A DNA stretch of 64,000 bases from Prevotella illustrans. GTDB taxonomy: Bacteria > Bacteroidota > Bacteroidia > Bacteroidales > Bacteroidaceae. The position numbers and the translations under genes were made by a program. Location of the stretch: contig NZ_JAERMS010000001.1 in NCBI RefSeq assembly GCF_017426725.1, forward strand, positions 1-64,000, in the 5' to 3' direction. Shown in pieces: positions 55,759 through 64,000 of this stretch (positions are counted from its first letter, which is position 1; the number at the start of each line of letters is the position of its first letter). The notes beneath the pieces are model-generated. The model was not told where the DNA came from and did no database searches. It saw only the letters and a list, made by a program, of their open reading frames with translations.

Positions 55759-56928
55759 TTATTCCTTATAAAGCAGGTATTTGCGGCGTTGCTTTTTGAA
55801 ATTCTCAACGTCGTTCCGCCACCTGGCTTTGATGTCGTCAGCGTCTTTTCCGGCCTCAATCATCTGCCGGACGTAATCCACGCCGATGAGTTTTTCGAAG
55901 AACGGGGTGAAGAACCGGTCGCCGACGTTCAGATTGCGGTAGGCTTCGATGAGATAACTCAGGTCGATTCCCTTGCTCCGGACGGCCGCTTCGTCGAGCG
56001 ACGACAGGTCGCGGCCGTAACAACGCTTGCCCAACTGGGGCGGATGCTTGGCTCCCGGGCGACTCTCGGGCGTGAAACTATAGTCATATCCCCGCATGTC
56101 GGGATGGCCGAACTGCTGAAACGGCTTGTCGGTGCCGCGTCCAAGGCTCACGTCGGTGGCCTCGAAATAGCAGAGAGACGGATAGAGATAGACGGAAAGC
56201 ATATCGGGCAGGTTGGGCGACGGCGCGATAGGCAGGCGGTAGAGGGTCCGGTGGGTGTAGTTGCAGCAGCGGATAACGGTCAGCCGGCAGCGTCGACTGC
56301 TCTCCAACCAGTGTTCGCCGTTGGCCATGAGGGCCAGTTCGCCGAGCGTCATGCCGTGGACGACGGGAATGGGCAGCGCGCCCACACCCGACTTGTACTT
56401 CATGTCGAGGATGGGGCCGTCTACGTAGAAGCCGTTCGGGTTGGGCCGGTCGAGTATCAACATGTGTTTGCCGTAGCGGGCGCACCGGTCCATGAGCTTC
56501 ACCATCGTAATATAATAGGTATAGTAGCGCAGTCCCACGTCCTGAATGTCGGTTACGATGAGGTCAATCTTCTGCATCGCAGCCTCGTCGGGCACCCCTC
56601 CTTTGGCGTCATAAAGCGAATGAATGGGCACGCCTGTTTTCCCGTCGACGCCGCTGCTTACCTTTTCGCCGGCATCGGCCTGGCCTCGGAAACCGTGTTC
56701 GGGCGAGAAGATCGTCACGACGTTTACGCCGTTTGCCAGCAGGATGTCGAGCGTGTGCCTGTCGCCCACCATGCCCGTTTGGTTGGAAAACAGCGCCACA
56801 CGCTGTCCTTTCAGATGTTTCAGATAACGTTCGGGCATGGCGGCACCTACGATAACGTCGCCCGCAAAACCCATCTGCGACCATAAGGCGCAGCAGACGG
56901 TTATGAATAATAAGGTGATTCTATTCAT
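55759..56928 (-). CDS. namZ: NamZ-type exo-beta-N-acetylmuramidase (DUF1343, GH171)
   Basis: 389 residues with a signal peptide (1-22, ends MGFAG). DUF1343 hallmarks: LKGQRVALFSNQTGMVGDRH, TIFSPEHGFRGQADAGEKV, DLIVTDIQDVGLRYYTYYIT and LILDRPNPNG. Enzymes of this family (NamZ) release MurNAc from the non-reducing end of peptidoglycan fragments. The tail (FFTPFFEKLIGVDYVRQMIE) is also typical. It is the last of six genes that together handle peptidoglycan fragments, 30 bp after the serine hydrolase gene. Specificity is inferred from the family. Confidence 0.88.
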   Translation of the reverse strand: MNRITLLFITVCCALWSQMGFAGDVIVGAAMPERYLKHLKGQRVALFSNQTGMVGDRHTLDILLANGVNVVTIFSPEHGFRGQADAGEKVSSGVDGKTGVPIHSLYDAKGGVPDEAAMQKIDLIVTDIQDVGLRYYTYYITMVKLMDRCARYGKHMLILDRPNPNGFYVDGPILDMKYKSGVGALPIPVVHGMTLGELALMANGEHWLESSRRCRLTVIRCCNYTHRTLYRLPIAPSPNLPDMLSVYLYPSLCYFEATDVSLGRGTDKPFQQFGHPDMRGYDYSFTPESRPGAKHPPQLGKRCYGRDLSSLDEAAVRSKGIDLSYLIEAYRNLNVGDRFFTPFFEKLIGVDYVRQMIEAGKDADDIKARWRNDVENFKKQRRKYLLYKE

Positions 56929-56958
56929 GTTTTTGGAGGTGTTCTTGTTCTTCAGCCG

Positions 56959-58149
56959 TCACTTTCTGATACTGCCCGCCACGGCGTTGGCCACGTACGA
57001 CCGCAGAGCCACACAGGCGCCGCCGTCGTCGGGGTGGACGCGGTTGGTGAGCAGGATAATGCTGATGTCATTCTCCGGGTCGATGACGACACTGGTGCCC
57101 GTGTAGCCCGTGTGTCCATAGGTGGAAGGGCTCAGCAGATCGCCGTTGTTGGTGGCATAGTCGGTGAAGATGTCCCAGCCGGGCGTGCGCCCCAGCGTCG
57201 ATACCTGGCGCGGAACGGTGCGCATGCACTTTACGGCCATCGGACTGAGAATGCGACGACCGTTCCATTCGCCGCCGTTTTGCAGGCAAGCACAGAGGAT
57301 GGCCACGTCTTCGGCCGACGAGAATACGCCCGCATTACCTGAGATACCGCCGTTGATAATGCGTGCGATGGGGTCGTGCACCACCCCTTGCAGGCATTTA
57401 CCGTCGGGCTGTTTCTCCGTCGGAGCGCAGCTTTTGGCCAAAGCGGTGTCGGGGCAGTAGTCGGTATGCTTCATACCGAGCGGGTCGAAGATATGCTGTT
57501 TGGCAAAGTCGCGCAGGTTCAGGCCCGAGATCGTTTCGATAATGCGCTGCAACGTGACGTAGTTCAGGCAGCTGTATTGGAAGTCGGTCTTCGGTTTGAA
57601 GTCACGACGGCAGTGCGAGATATAGTCGATGAGGCTGTCGGGGGTGGGCGTGCCGTATCTTTTCTTCAGCATATTGACGTCGGCATAGGGCGGCAACCCC
57701 GACGTATGGGTCATCAGGTCGACCACGCGAATGGTCTCCTTGTGCCCCAACGAGTCCTTCCAGTTCTCAAAACCGGGTATGTAGGTGGTCACGGCGTCGG
57801 TCAGTCGCAGCTTTCCCTGGTCGATGAGAATCATGGCGGATAGGGCCGTCGACATCGATTTGCTGCACGAGGCCATGTCGAACACGGTGCCGGTGGTCAT
57901 CGCCTCCGTGTAGGGAACGACCCGCTTGTTGCCATAGGCCTTCAGATAAGCCAGTTTGCCATGGCGCACCACGGCCAGCACCGCCCCCGGAATATCCTTG
58001 TGGGCAATGGCTTTTTCGATGGCTTTGTCAGCATATTTCAAGTGCTTGGCGTCGAGACCAACGGCCGCCGGCGTCACTAAGGGCAGTCCTTGTGCCATTG
58101 AGACAAGGGCCTGCGTAAGGAAAAGGAAGGAGAAAAAAAGCGTTTTCAT
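56959..58149 (-). CDS. Serine hydrolase of the beta-lactamase/PBP-like family
   Basis: 396 residues with signal peptide 1-19. The S94-C-S-K97 tetrad (FDMASCSKSMSTALSAM) supplies the nucleophile and general base. The second motif reads YSCLNY where YSN is usual, so its Asn is replaced by Cys. The third is HTG within YGHTGYTGTS. Family members include D-aminopeptidases, carboxypeptidases and esterases. In this operon a role in trimming muropeptides is likely, rather than antibiotic resistance. The gap to the symporter gene is 12 bp. Confidence 0.85.
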   Translation of the reverse strand: MKTLFFSFLFLTQALVSMAQGLPLVTPAAVGLDAKHLKYADKAIEKAIAHKDIPGAVLAVVRHGKLAYLKAYGNKRVVPYTEAMTTGTVFDMASCSKSMSTALSAMILIDQGKLRLTDAVTTYIPGFENWKDSLGHKETIRVVDLMTHTSGLPPYADVNMLKKRYGTPTPDSLIDYISHCRRDFKPKTDFQYSCLNYVTLQRIIETISGLNLRDFAKQHIFDPLGMKHTDYCPDTALAKSCAPTEKQPDGKCLQGVVHDPIARIINGGISGNAGVFSSAEDVAILCACLQNGGEWNGRRILSPMAVKCMRTVPRQVSTLGRTPGWDIFTDYATNNGDLLSPSTYGHTGYTGTSVVIDPENDISIILLTNRVHPDDGGACVALRSYVANAVAGSIRK

Positions 58150-58161
58150 GCGTATAGAGAT

Positions 58162-59613
58162 TTACTTTTTCTTTCTGATAAGCCACATACCCGTCATTGT
58201 AAAGAGAGCATTGAAGATGAGGAGTTCGTAACTGAACTTATAACCATTGAACCATGCCTCGGAGTTTTGAGCCAGAATGAAGCACAAAACGGGCGAAGCC
58301 ACGGCTACCAAGGGGATAAAGCGGTCGTGTACTTTGGTTTTGCAAAGAATGCCGAAGGCAAAAAGACCGAGGATGGGGCCGTAGGTGTAGCTGGCCAAAA
58401 TGTAGACCGCGTCGATGACGCTGGCGTTATTGAGCAGCCCAAAGACAAAGATAACGGCGGCCATGAGCAGTGCCATGCCTATATGCACTCGCTTACGGGT
58501 GGCTGTCAGTGAACTTTCGTCCTGTTGCTTGTCGGCATGTCCGTTGCCCAGAATGTCAATCGTGAACGACGTAGTGAGGGCTGTGAGGGCCGAACCTGCT
58601 GCCGAATAGGCCGAAGAAAATAGGCCCACGATGAACAGAACGCCCACAACACCGGGCAGATAATTGCTTGTGGCCACCGTCGGAAAGAGGCCATCGCCTT
58701 TAGCATCGATACCAACCTTCACGGCAAACATATAGAGTAGTACGCCTAACATGAGGAAAAGCAGGTTTATGAAGAACTGACAGACAATGCTGACCATCAT
58801 GTTTTTCTGCGAATCGCGGTAGTTTTGGCAGCTCAGGTTGCGCTGCATCATGTCTTGATCCAGGCCCGTTGTGGCAATCATTGTGAAGATACCGGCCAGG
58901 AATTGTTTGAAGAAATAGCGTTTGTCATTGATGTCATCGAAGAAGAAAACCTGACTCATGCTGCTGTCGTCAATCGCTTTGAGCATGCCGTTGAAGCTCA
59001 GATTGAGCTGGCCGGAGACGTAATAGATGCACAATCCCACCGAAAGGATTAGGCAGAGTGACTTTAAGACGTCGGTCCAGATGATTGATTTCACGCCACC
59101 TCGGAATGTATAGAGCCACACAAGGAACACTGTGAGAACGACATTGAGCAGGAATGGTAGTCCTAATGGGTCGAAAACGAGCAGCTGCAACGTCAGACAG
59201 ACGAGGAATAGACGTACCGACGCGCCTAACATCTTGGAAATGAAGAAGAACCAAGCCCCCGTTTTGTAGGATTTCAGGCCGAAACGATCTTCCAGATACT
59301 GATAAACCGACACAAGATTCATGCGGTAGAACAGCGGTATCAGGATGAAAGCGATGAGAAATTGGCCCACAACGAAGCCCATTACCATCTGTAAATAAGA
59401 GAATCCTTTCTCTGCTACCATTCCCGGAACACTCACGAAGGTGACGCCAGAGATGAACGAACCCATGGTGGCGAGGGCTACTACCCACCATTTTGATTTG
59501 CGATTGCCGACGAAGAAGCCGGCATTATCGGCCTTGCGGCCTGCTAAGTACGATACGGAGAATAGCAACAGAAAATAGGTTGCTACAGTAATGATGATTG
59601 TCAGTGTGTTCAT
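58162..59613 (-). CDS. Sodium:solute symporter (SSS family)
   Basis: 483 residues with about 13 membrane segments, the normal SSS layout. Characteristic stretches: NAGFFVGNRKSKWWVVALAT near 30, MGSFISGVTFVSVPGMVAEK, and AYSAAGSALTALTTSFTIDI near 335. Position within the peptidoglycan-salvage operon suggests uptake of an amino sugar such as MurNAc or GlcNAc, or of a peptide product. Similar symporters elsewhere carry sialic acid or sugars, so the substrate is not fixed. It lies 40 bp after the transglutaminase-like gene. Confidence 0.88.
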   Translation of the reverse strand: MNTLTIIITVATYFLLLFSVSYLAGRKADNAGFFVGNRKSKWWVVALATMGSFISGVTFVSVPGMVAEKGFSYLQMVMGFVVGQFLIAFILIPLFYRMNLVSVYQYLEDRFGLKSYKTGAWFFFISKMLGASVRLFLVCLTLQLLVFDPLGLPFLLNVVLTVFLVWLYTFRGGVKSIIWTDVLKSLCLILSVGLCIYYVSGQLNLSFNGMLKAIDDSSMSQVFFFDDINDKRYFFKQFLAGIFTMIATTGLDQDMMQRNLSCQNYRDSQKNMMVSIVCQFFINLLFLMLGVLLYMFAVKVGIDAKGDGLFPTVATSNYLPGVVGVLFIVGLFSSAYSAAGSALTALTTSFTIDILGNGHADKQQDESSLTATRKRVHIGMALLMAAVIFVFGLLNNASVIDAVYILASYTYGPILGLFAFGILCKTKVHDRFIPLVAVASPVLCFILAQNSEAWFNGYKFSYELLIFNALFTMTGMWLIRKKK

Positions 59614-59653
59614 ATAGGATTATAAGTATATGGAAGTTCGGGTAATTTATAGG

Positions 59654-61006
59654 TTATGGCAGATAGTCGATAGCGATATTCCACGACCATTGGTCGAAAT
59701 AAAGGTTACCACCACTCCATTCTACCTCGCCCCGTTGGAAGTCAACGGTCTCGCTGCGTGGGTATTTTTTCTGTCCGTTGATAGTTTTTCCCTCGGCATC
59801 CTTGCCCGAAGGGAAGAACGATTGGCCATAGTCGTTGTTCACAATCATACGCCATGAGTCGATGCCACCTAAGAAAAAGTAGCGTTCGGCGTCGTCTTTG
59901 GCATAGGAAGGAATGCCGAACGATTGGTCGACGGGCACCCAACCCACGCCTTCAAAGTATGCTTCGCACCAGTCGTGTAGGTTGTCGTGTCCGGGATGTG
60001 TCATGAAACCGCTCTGCCAGTGGGTGGGGATGCCGCTGAGACGGCACAGCGTCATGAAGAGCAACGTTACCTGACCGCAGTCTCCATGTCGGTTTTCTAC
60101 GACATAGGTAGGGATGTTCTCGATCGTCGAATACTCGCGTGCCGAGGCCCACGGATAGTTTTCGGCAATGTAAGTAAAGATGCGTCGGGCCTTCAGATAG
60201 GGATTCCGCACGCCCCGAGTCAGGCTGTCGGCCAGTTGACGCAGCCGTGGCGTAAAGACGACATGCCGTCCGTCCTCGCCCGTAAAACGCCTGTAGACGT
60301 CGCTTCGGCGGTCGTAAGGCTTCACGTCGGACGCCTTCAGCCCCCGGTATTCGCCGCCGGCGGTATATTCAAAGGTCTCCTGAAACACCGTCGGTTGTCC
60401 CGATCGCGCCACCTGTTCCATGTAAAGGGCCGAGTGGGGATCGGTCGGCGGACTGACGTGGGCAGACACTGTGGAGGCGATAAGTCTCACGTCGCGCTGG
60501 CGGTTGACGTCGCGTCGCGGAAACGGCAGCCAGCAACGCACCGTCTCTCCGGCCGGTACGGCGTCGGCCTTCACCGTCAGCGTGTAAGTCACCCGCACAC
60601 GTTTGGGCTCAGCCAGCCAGCCCGTGGCCTTGCGAGCCTGCCGCATGATGGCCGGCACATGCGTTCGGTCTACGTCTTCATAGCCCTCGCTAAAGGGCCC
60701 GTCCTTGATCTCCTTGACGTGTCGGCAATCCTCATCGACGCGAAACAGATTCGGCGCGGCGTTATGAAAATAGCGTTTCTCGCCATCGATCGTCAAGCAC
60801 TCCAAGACCCCCGTGCGCTCCCAGGCGTCCAACCGGTCGTCGGTCACGTCGGGAATATACCGCCGGATATACGCCTTCACCTCCTCCCTACTCTTGTTGA
60901 AGTCGAGCAGCAGGCGGTGGCGCAGCTCCTTCGCCCATCCGTCCGTTTGCGCCATCGCGCCCAGCGAAGCCATGATGGCCATGGATAAAATAATCTGTTT
61001 CTTCAT
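59654..61006 (-). CDS. Secreted transglutaminase-like domain protein
   Basis: 450 residues from the ATG at 61006 (MKKQIILSMAIMASLGAMAQ, a signal peptide); the frame opens 14 codons earlier without a signal-like start. The transglutaminase-like core near 300-370 has the full triad: Cys in RHGDCGQV, His in NLHDWCEAYF and Asp in WVPVDQSFG. The N-terminal half is beta-rich (VRVTYTLTVKADAVPAGETV). Bacterial members are usually peptidases or amidases; in this operon action on peptide stems is plausible. It lies 52 bp after the epimerase gene. Confidence 0.85.
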   Translation of the reverse strand: MKKQIILSMAIMASLGAMAQTDGWAKELRHRLLLDFNKSREEVKAYIRRYIPDVTDDRLDAWERTGVLECLTIDGEKRYFHNAAPNLFRVDEDCRHVKEIKDGPFSEGYEDVDRTHVPAIMRQARKATGWLAEPKRVRVTYTLTVKADAVPAGETVRCWLPFPRRDVNRQRDVRLIASTVSAHVSPPTDPHSALYMEQVARSGQPTVFQETFEYTAGGEYRGLKASDVKPYDRRSDVYRRFTGEDGRHVVFTPRLRQLADSLTRGVRNPYLKARRIFTYIAENYPWASAREYSTIENIPTYVVENRHGDCGQVTLLFMTLCRLSGIPTHWQSGFMTHPGHDNLHDWCEAYFEGVGWVPVDQSFGIPSYAKDDAERYFFLGGIDSWRMIVNNDYGQSFFPSGKDAEGKTINGQKKYPRSETVDFQRGEVEWSGGNLYFDQWSWNIAIDYLP

Positions 61007-61058
61007 GAATTTCGTAAGATAGCGGTACAAAACATTATTACCCTGCACCTAAGATCCA

Positions 61059-62213
61059 TCACCTAAGCACCACGCCGATCCCCGGTCGGTCGGGCAAAGT
61101 AATCTTTCCCTTCACTACCTCCATGCCCCGGAAACGGTCGTTGCTGATGAGCAGGTTGCCGTCGAGGTCGGCGAAGTCGACGGCCGGGGCCAGTTGGGCG
61201 GCGGCGCTCACGGCACACGACGTCTCGGTCATGCAGCCCACCATCACCTTCATGCCACGGGCGCGGGCATAGTTGACCATTTTCCAGGCCTCGCGCATGC
61301 CCGTGCATTTCATCAGCTTGATGTTAATGCCCGTATAGGCGCCCTCCACGTCCTTGATGTCGCTGAGCCGTTGAATGGCCTCGTCGGCGAAAACGGGCAG
61401 CGGACTGCGTTCCGTAATCCAGGCGATGTCGTCCTTGCGCTCCCGCGCCATGGGCTGTTCCACCATCACGACACCCCTTTCCTTGAGCCAGTGAATCATG
61501 TCGAGGGCCTGTTGGCGGTCTTTCCAGCCCTGGTTGGCGTCGACGGCTATCGGCAGATCGGTCACTTCACGGATGGCGTCGATCATTTCCTTGTCGTTGT
61601 CGCGTCCCACCTTCACCTTTAATATATTGAACTTGTCGGCGCACTCGCGCGTCTTCCGCCTGACCATCTCGGGCGTGTCGATGCCGATGGTGAAAGTAGT
61701 GGACGGCGCCTTGGCCTTGTTCAGTCCCCACAACTTGTACCACGGCGCGCCTAAGAGCTTGCCCGTCAGGTCGTGCAGGGCGATGTCGATGGCCGCCTTG
61801 GCTGCCGTGTCGCCCGGCGAGAGGCTGTCTACATAGGCCAGAATGTCCTCAAGTTGAAACGGATCATCGAACTGATTGAGGTCTACCTTGCTTAGAAACG
61901 CGCAGACACTCTCGACCGTCTGACCCAGATATGGCGGCATGGACGCCTCGCCGTAGCCCGTGACGCCCTCGTAGGTTATCTCCACCTGAACGTCGGGCGT
62001 GGTGGTACGGGAGTAAGTGGCCACGGTGAAGACGTGGCGCAGCTTCAGTTCGTAGGGGAAGAAGCGCAACTTCAGTCGTCCGGGACGACCTTCCTTGTTG
62101 ATATTGAACAGTGGTGTGGCAAAGCGAGTCAGGGCTTCGGCCTTGCCAACAGCCAGCGCCGAGCCTACGGCGGCCAGCGTGGCCTTCTTCAAAAAATCGC
62201 GTCGTGTGGTCAT
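61059..62213 (-). CDS. L-Ala-D/L-Glu-type dipeptide epimerase with Tat signal
   Basis: 384 residues, enolase superfamily. The N-terminus MTTRRDFLKKATLAAVGSAL has the twin-arginine motif TRRDFLK, so it is probably exported folded. The barrel shows the acid/base Lys pair (FNILKVKVGRD and INIKLMKCTG) and the metal ligands Asp, Glu and Asp in VDANQGW, MVEQPM and FADEAI. This set is typical of the epimerases that convert L-Ala-D-Glu from peptidoglycan to L-Ala-L-Glu. It lies 9 bp after the NlpC/P60 gene, whose family releases such dipeptides. Related epimerases are often cytoplasmic, so export is notable. Confidence 0.9.
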   Translation of the reverse strand: MTTRRDFLKKATLAAVGSALAVGKAEALTRFATPLFNINKEGRPGRLKLRFFPYELKLRHVFTVATYSRTTTPDVQVEITYEGVTGYGEASMPPYLGQTVESVCAFLSKVDLNQFDDPFQLEDILAYVDSLSPGDTAAKAAIDIALHDLTGKLLGAPWYKLWGLNKAKAPSTTFTIGIDTPEMVRRKTRECADKFNILKVKVGRDNDKEMIDAIREVTDLPIAVDANQGWKDRQQALDMIHWLKERGVVMVEQPMARERKDDIAWITERSPLPVFADEAIQRLSDIKDVEGAYTGINIKLMKCTGMREAWKMVNYARARGMKVMVGCMTETSCAVSAAAQLAPAVDFADLDGNLLISNDRFRGMEVVKGKITLPDRPGIGVVLR

Positions 62214-62222
62214 GGTTTCTCC

Positions 62223-63215
62223 TTATTTAAAGTAATCGTTGTTTTCTGTTGTCATGATGTCGCCGCCGTTGTTGACGGCGGGCAGGACACGCGTAGCCCA
62301 CAGCAGGCGGTTGAGGTTGTACTCGTCGTACTCCTTGTCGGCGGGATTGAAACTACTGACGTGCACCCGGCCCAGTGAATGGATGAATTTGCGATTGCCG
62401 ATGTACAAGCCTACATGCGACACGCGGGCCGGTTGACCGTCCGTGGCCTTGCGTCCGAAGAACACTAAGTCGCCGGGAATGAGGTTGCCGAAGTCGGCCG
62501 CTATCCCTAAGTGCTGTCCTACCAACGCCTGCTGCCGGGCATTGCGGGGCAAGATGATATCGTGCGCCAGCAAAACGTTGCTCACGAAGCCGCTGCAGTC
62601 GCAACCCTTGGTGCTGTTGGCCCCCCACATATAGGGAATACCGTTGTATTGCATGGCCGTGGCGATGAGGCTGCGTGCGTCGCGCTTCACGCTTTGGCGC
62701 CACCGGTGGAGCGGCATGGCGTCGGTCCGGAGCACGTAACCCTGTCGTCCGTCGGGATATTCCACCTTATAATATAGTCCCTTCCGCCCTTTGAGCAGCA
62801 GCCGGTTGTTGCGCACGAGGTCGCCCACGGGCAATGACCGGCTGTCGGGACGCTCGCGGACGAAGCCGTATTGCGTAGTGATGACGACCTGGGGCGAACG
62901 GTTCCAGCGCGTGAGCTGTTCGCGCGTCATCTTACGAAGCGAATTGCCGAGCACCCAGGCACGGTCGCCGTCGGGCGTCTGTACTTGTATCCACATGCTG
63001 TCTTTCAGTATTCTGACCGGCTCGCCGAGCCATCCTTGTGTCTCCATGCCCGCGTCGTAGTCGCCCGCGACGCGCATGTTGCACACCGAAACATTAACCA
63101 CGGCCCATTTATATGCCTCCGGTTTTTGGGCATGTAAAGTAAGATTGATTGCTAAAAAAGTGGAAAGCGCCAAGAAGAAACGAGCTTTCCTGATCAAAAA
63201 AACATCGTGTTTCAT
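62223..63215 (-). CDS. NlpC/P60 peptidoglycan endopeptidase with SH3 domains
   Basis: 330 residues from the ATG at 63215. The frame extends to 63272, but the promoter box at 63239-63246 makes the later start correct. Signal peptide 1-30 (ends LHAQ), two SH3-like domains about 35-190, then NlpC/P60 about 200-320: Cys in GCDCSGFVS, His in VSHVGLYIG and a third polar residue His in KFIHSLG. It belongs with YkfC-type gamma-D-Glu-diamino acid endopeptidases that cut the stem peptide to give L-Ala-D-Glu, the substrate of the next enzyme. First gene of the six-gene operon. Confidence 0.92.
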   Translation of the reverse strand: MKHDVFLIRKARFFLALSTFLAINLTLHAQKPEAYKWAVVNVSVCNMRVAGDYDAGMETQGWLGEPVRILKDSMWIQVQTPDGDRAWVLGNSLRKMTREQLTRWNRSPQVVITTQYGFVRERPDSRSLPVGDLVRNNRLLLKGRKGLYYKVEYPDGRQGYVLRTDAMPLHRWRQSVKRDARSLIATAMQYNGIPYMWGANSTKGCDCSGFVSNVLLAHDIILPRNARQQALVGQHLGIAADFGNLIPGDLVFFGRKATDGQPARVSHVGLYIGNRKFIHSLGRVHVSSFNPADKEYDEYNLNRLLWATRVLPAVNNGGDIMTTENNDYFK

Positions 63216-63238
63216 CCGTATTGAAAGTATGTCGATTA

Positions 63239-63246
63239 CAAAAGTA
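63239..63246 (-). promoter_or_regulatory. -7 box TACTTTTG of the peptidoglycan-salvage operon
   Basis: The plus strand reads CAAAAGTA, 24 bp before the NlpC/P60 ATG. No other promoter box was seen between the six genes, whose gaps are 9 to 52 bp. Confidence 0.6.
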
Positions 63247-63391
63247 AATAAAATTGCTGAAAAAGATTTCATTTTCTTTATTTTTATTTGCGACAGATGA
63301 AAATACGTGTTGCGACGTGCGATATTCCCTTGTCCATACCTATCTATTGGTATTGTTGGGCGTCGATAGACCCTTTCTCAAAGATAAATCG

Positions 63392-63399
63392 TATCTTTG
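63392..63399 (+). promoter_or_regulatory. -7 box TATCTTTG of the NRAMP gene
   Basis: Matches TAnnTTTG, 21 bp before the ATG at 63420. Confidence 0.6.
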
Positions 63400-63419
63400 C
63401 GGCAAATGAATGATCAAGT

Positions 63420-64000
63420 ATGAAAAATATTATTAAGGAATTGAAGCGCAAGGATCATCCGCATGTACTGGGTGCCTTTGACATTTTCAAATATATCGGC
63501 CCGGGCTTGCTCGTCACCGTTGGTTTTATTGATCCGGGCAACTGGGCCAGCAACTTTGCCGCCGGCTCCGAGTTTGGCTATGCTTTGCTGTGGGTGGTGA
63601 CGCTCTCTACGATCATGCTCATCGCCCTGCAGCACAATGTGGCCCACTTAGGTATTGTCACGGGGCTGTGTCTGAGCGAGGCTGCCGTAAAGTTTGCGCC
63701 CCGTTGGCTGGGCCGTCCTATTGTCGTGACAGCCATCTTGGCCAGTATCTCTACGTCGTTGGCCGAGATATTAGGCGGTGCCATCGCGCTGCAGATGCTT
63801 TTCGGAATCCCCATTCCTGCCGGTTCGGTGTTGACGACAGCCGCCGTGCTCATCATGCTCTTCACCAATAGCTATGCGAAAATGGAGCGGGCTATTATCG
63901 GTTTTGTGTCGATGATCGGCTTATCGTTTGTTTACGAGTTATTCTTGGTAGACATCGACTGGCCCGCGGCTATGCGCAGTGCCGTGGTTCCAAGCGTGCC
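63420..64000 (+). CDS. NRAMP-family divalent metal transporter (3' end outside window)
   Basis: The first 193 codons of an open frame running off the window. It starts MKNIIKELKRKDHPHVLGAF. The first membrane helix contains GFIDPGNWASNF, the NRAMP metal-binding DPGN motif. HNVAHLGIVTG follows, where the usual helix-6 metal site is further on and not visible. Further helices include IVVTAILASISTSLAEILGG. The family takes up Mn2+ or Fe2+ with protons. It is divergent from the salvage operon. Some NRAMP relatives carry other ions, so the cargo is not certain. Confidence 0.88.
   Translation, partial: MKNIIKELKRKDHPHVLGAFDIFKYIGPGLLVTVGFIDPGNWASNFAAGSEFGYALLWVVTLSTIMLIALQHNVAHLGIVTGLCLSEAAVKFAPRWLGRPIVVTAILASISTSLAEILGGAIALQMLFGIPIPAGSVLTTAAVLIMLFTNSYAKMERAIIGFVSMIGLSFVYELFLVDIDWPAAMRSAVVPSV

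Noticed and set aside
55708-56886. 392-codon open frame antisense to namZ
   Set aside because: It overlaps the whole DUF1343 gene, whose motifs are clear, and has no protein-like features.

Overview
The window is chromosomal DNA of a Bacteroidota bacterium, most likely Prevotellaceae. Three things point there: four SusC/SusD pairs, ECF-sigma/FecR switches, and promoters of the Bacteroidota type (-7 box TAnnTTTG) in front of most genes. An LRR protein with a Prevotella-style C-terminal tail agrees. Base composition is moderate, with two AT-rich islands (about 11.0-12.9 kb and 53.6-55.3 kb).

Layout. (1) 1-1080: 3' end of an IS4-type transposase and a dispersed repeat. (2) 1020-10312: glycan-uptake locus with FecR, STN-type SusC, SusD, a GH18 endoglycosidase lipoprotein, a DUF1735/LamG lipoprotein and an ECF sigma factor; the gene set fits N-glycan capture. 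(3) 11031-12541: wrecked outer-membrane barrel gene. (4) 12915-17912: second SusC/SusD pair. (5) 18419-21869: core genes recO, tRNA-Glu, rpsT and gyrB, with a possible structured RNA between rpsT and gyrB. (6) 22064-29662: GH95 fucosidase, a lone rhamnosidase-type beta domain, an AraC regulator, ECF sigma, FecR and a Ser-type sulfatase. (7) 29832-32010: LRR surface protein with a small partner ORF. (8) 32704-38139: DUF3109, ung, gpmI and an ABC exporter pair. (9) 38911-44463 and 45409-52519: two further SusC/SusD loci, the second with a zinc peptidase lipoprotein and DUF4302. (10) 53645-55596: AT-rich lipoprotein with a Cys/His peptidase-like motif next to a truncated SusC. (11) 55759-63215: six-gene operon read here as muropeptide salvage (NlpC/P60, Tat-exported dipeptide epimerase, transglutaminase-like, SSS symporter, serine hydrolase, NamZ). 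(12) 63420-64000: start of an NRAMP metal transporter.

The most unusual signal is non-coding. Seven intergenic sites carry arrays built on a strict 22-bp period (unit core TAAAAGCTATGCTTT and variants). Five of them lie inside a conserved element of about 400-565 bp, which in the best copies has inverted ends containing GGGGACAGGTTTACAAGTA. These five copies bracket every SusC/SusD locus in the window (copies near 0.8, 18.2, 38.5, 45.0 and 53.1 kb), while the core genes between 18.4 and 38.1 kb hold only one bare array. I do not recognise this family under any name.
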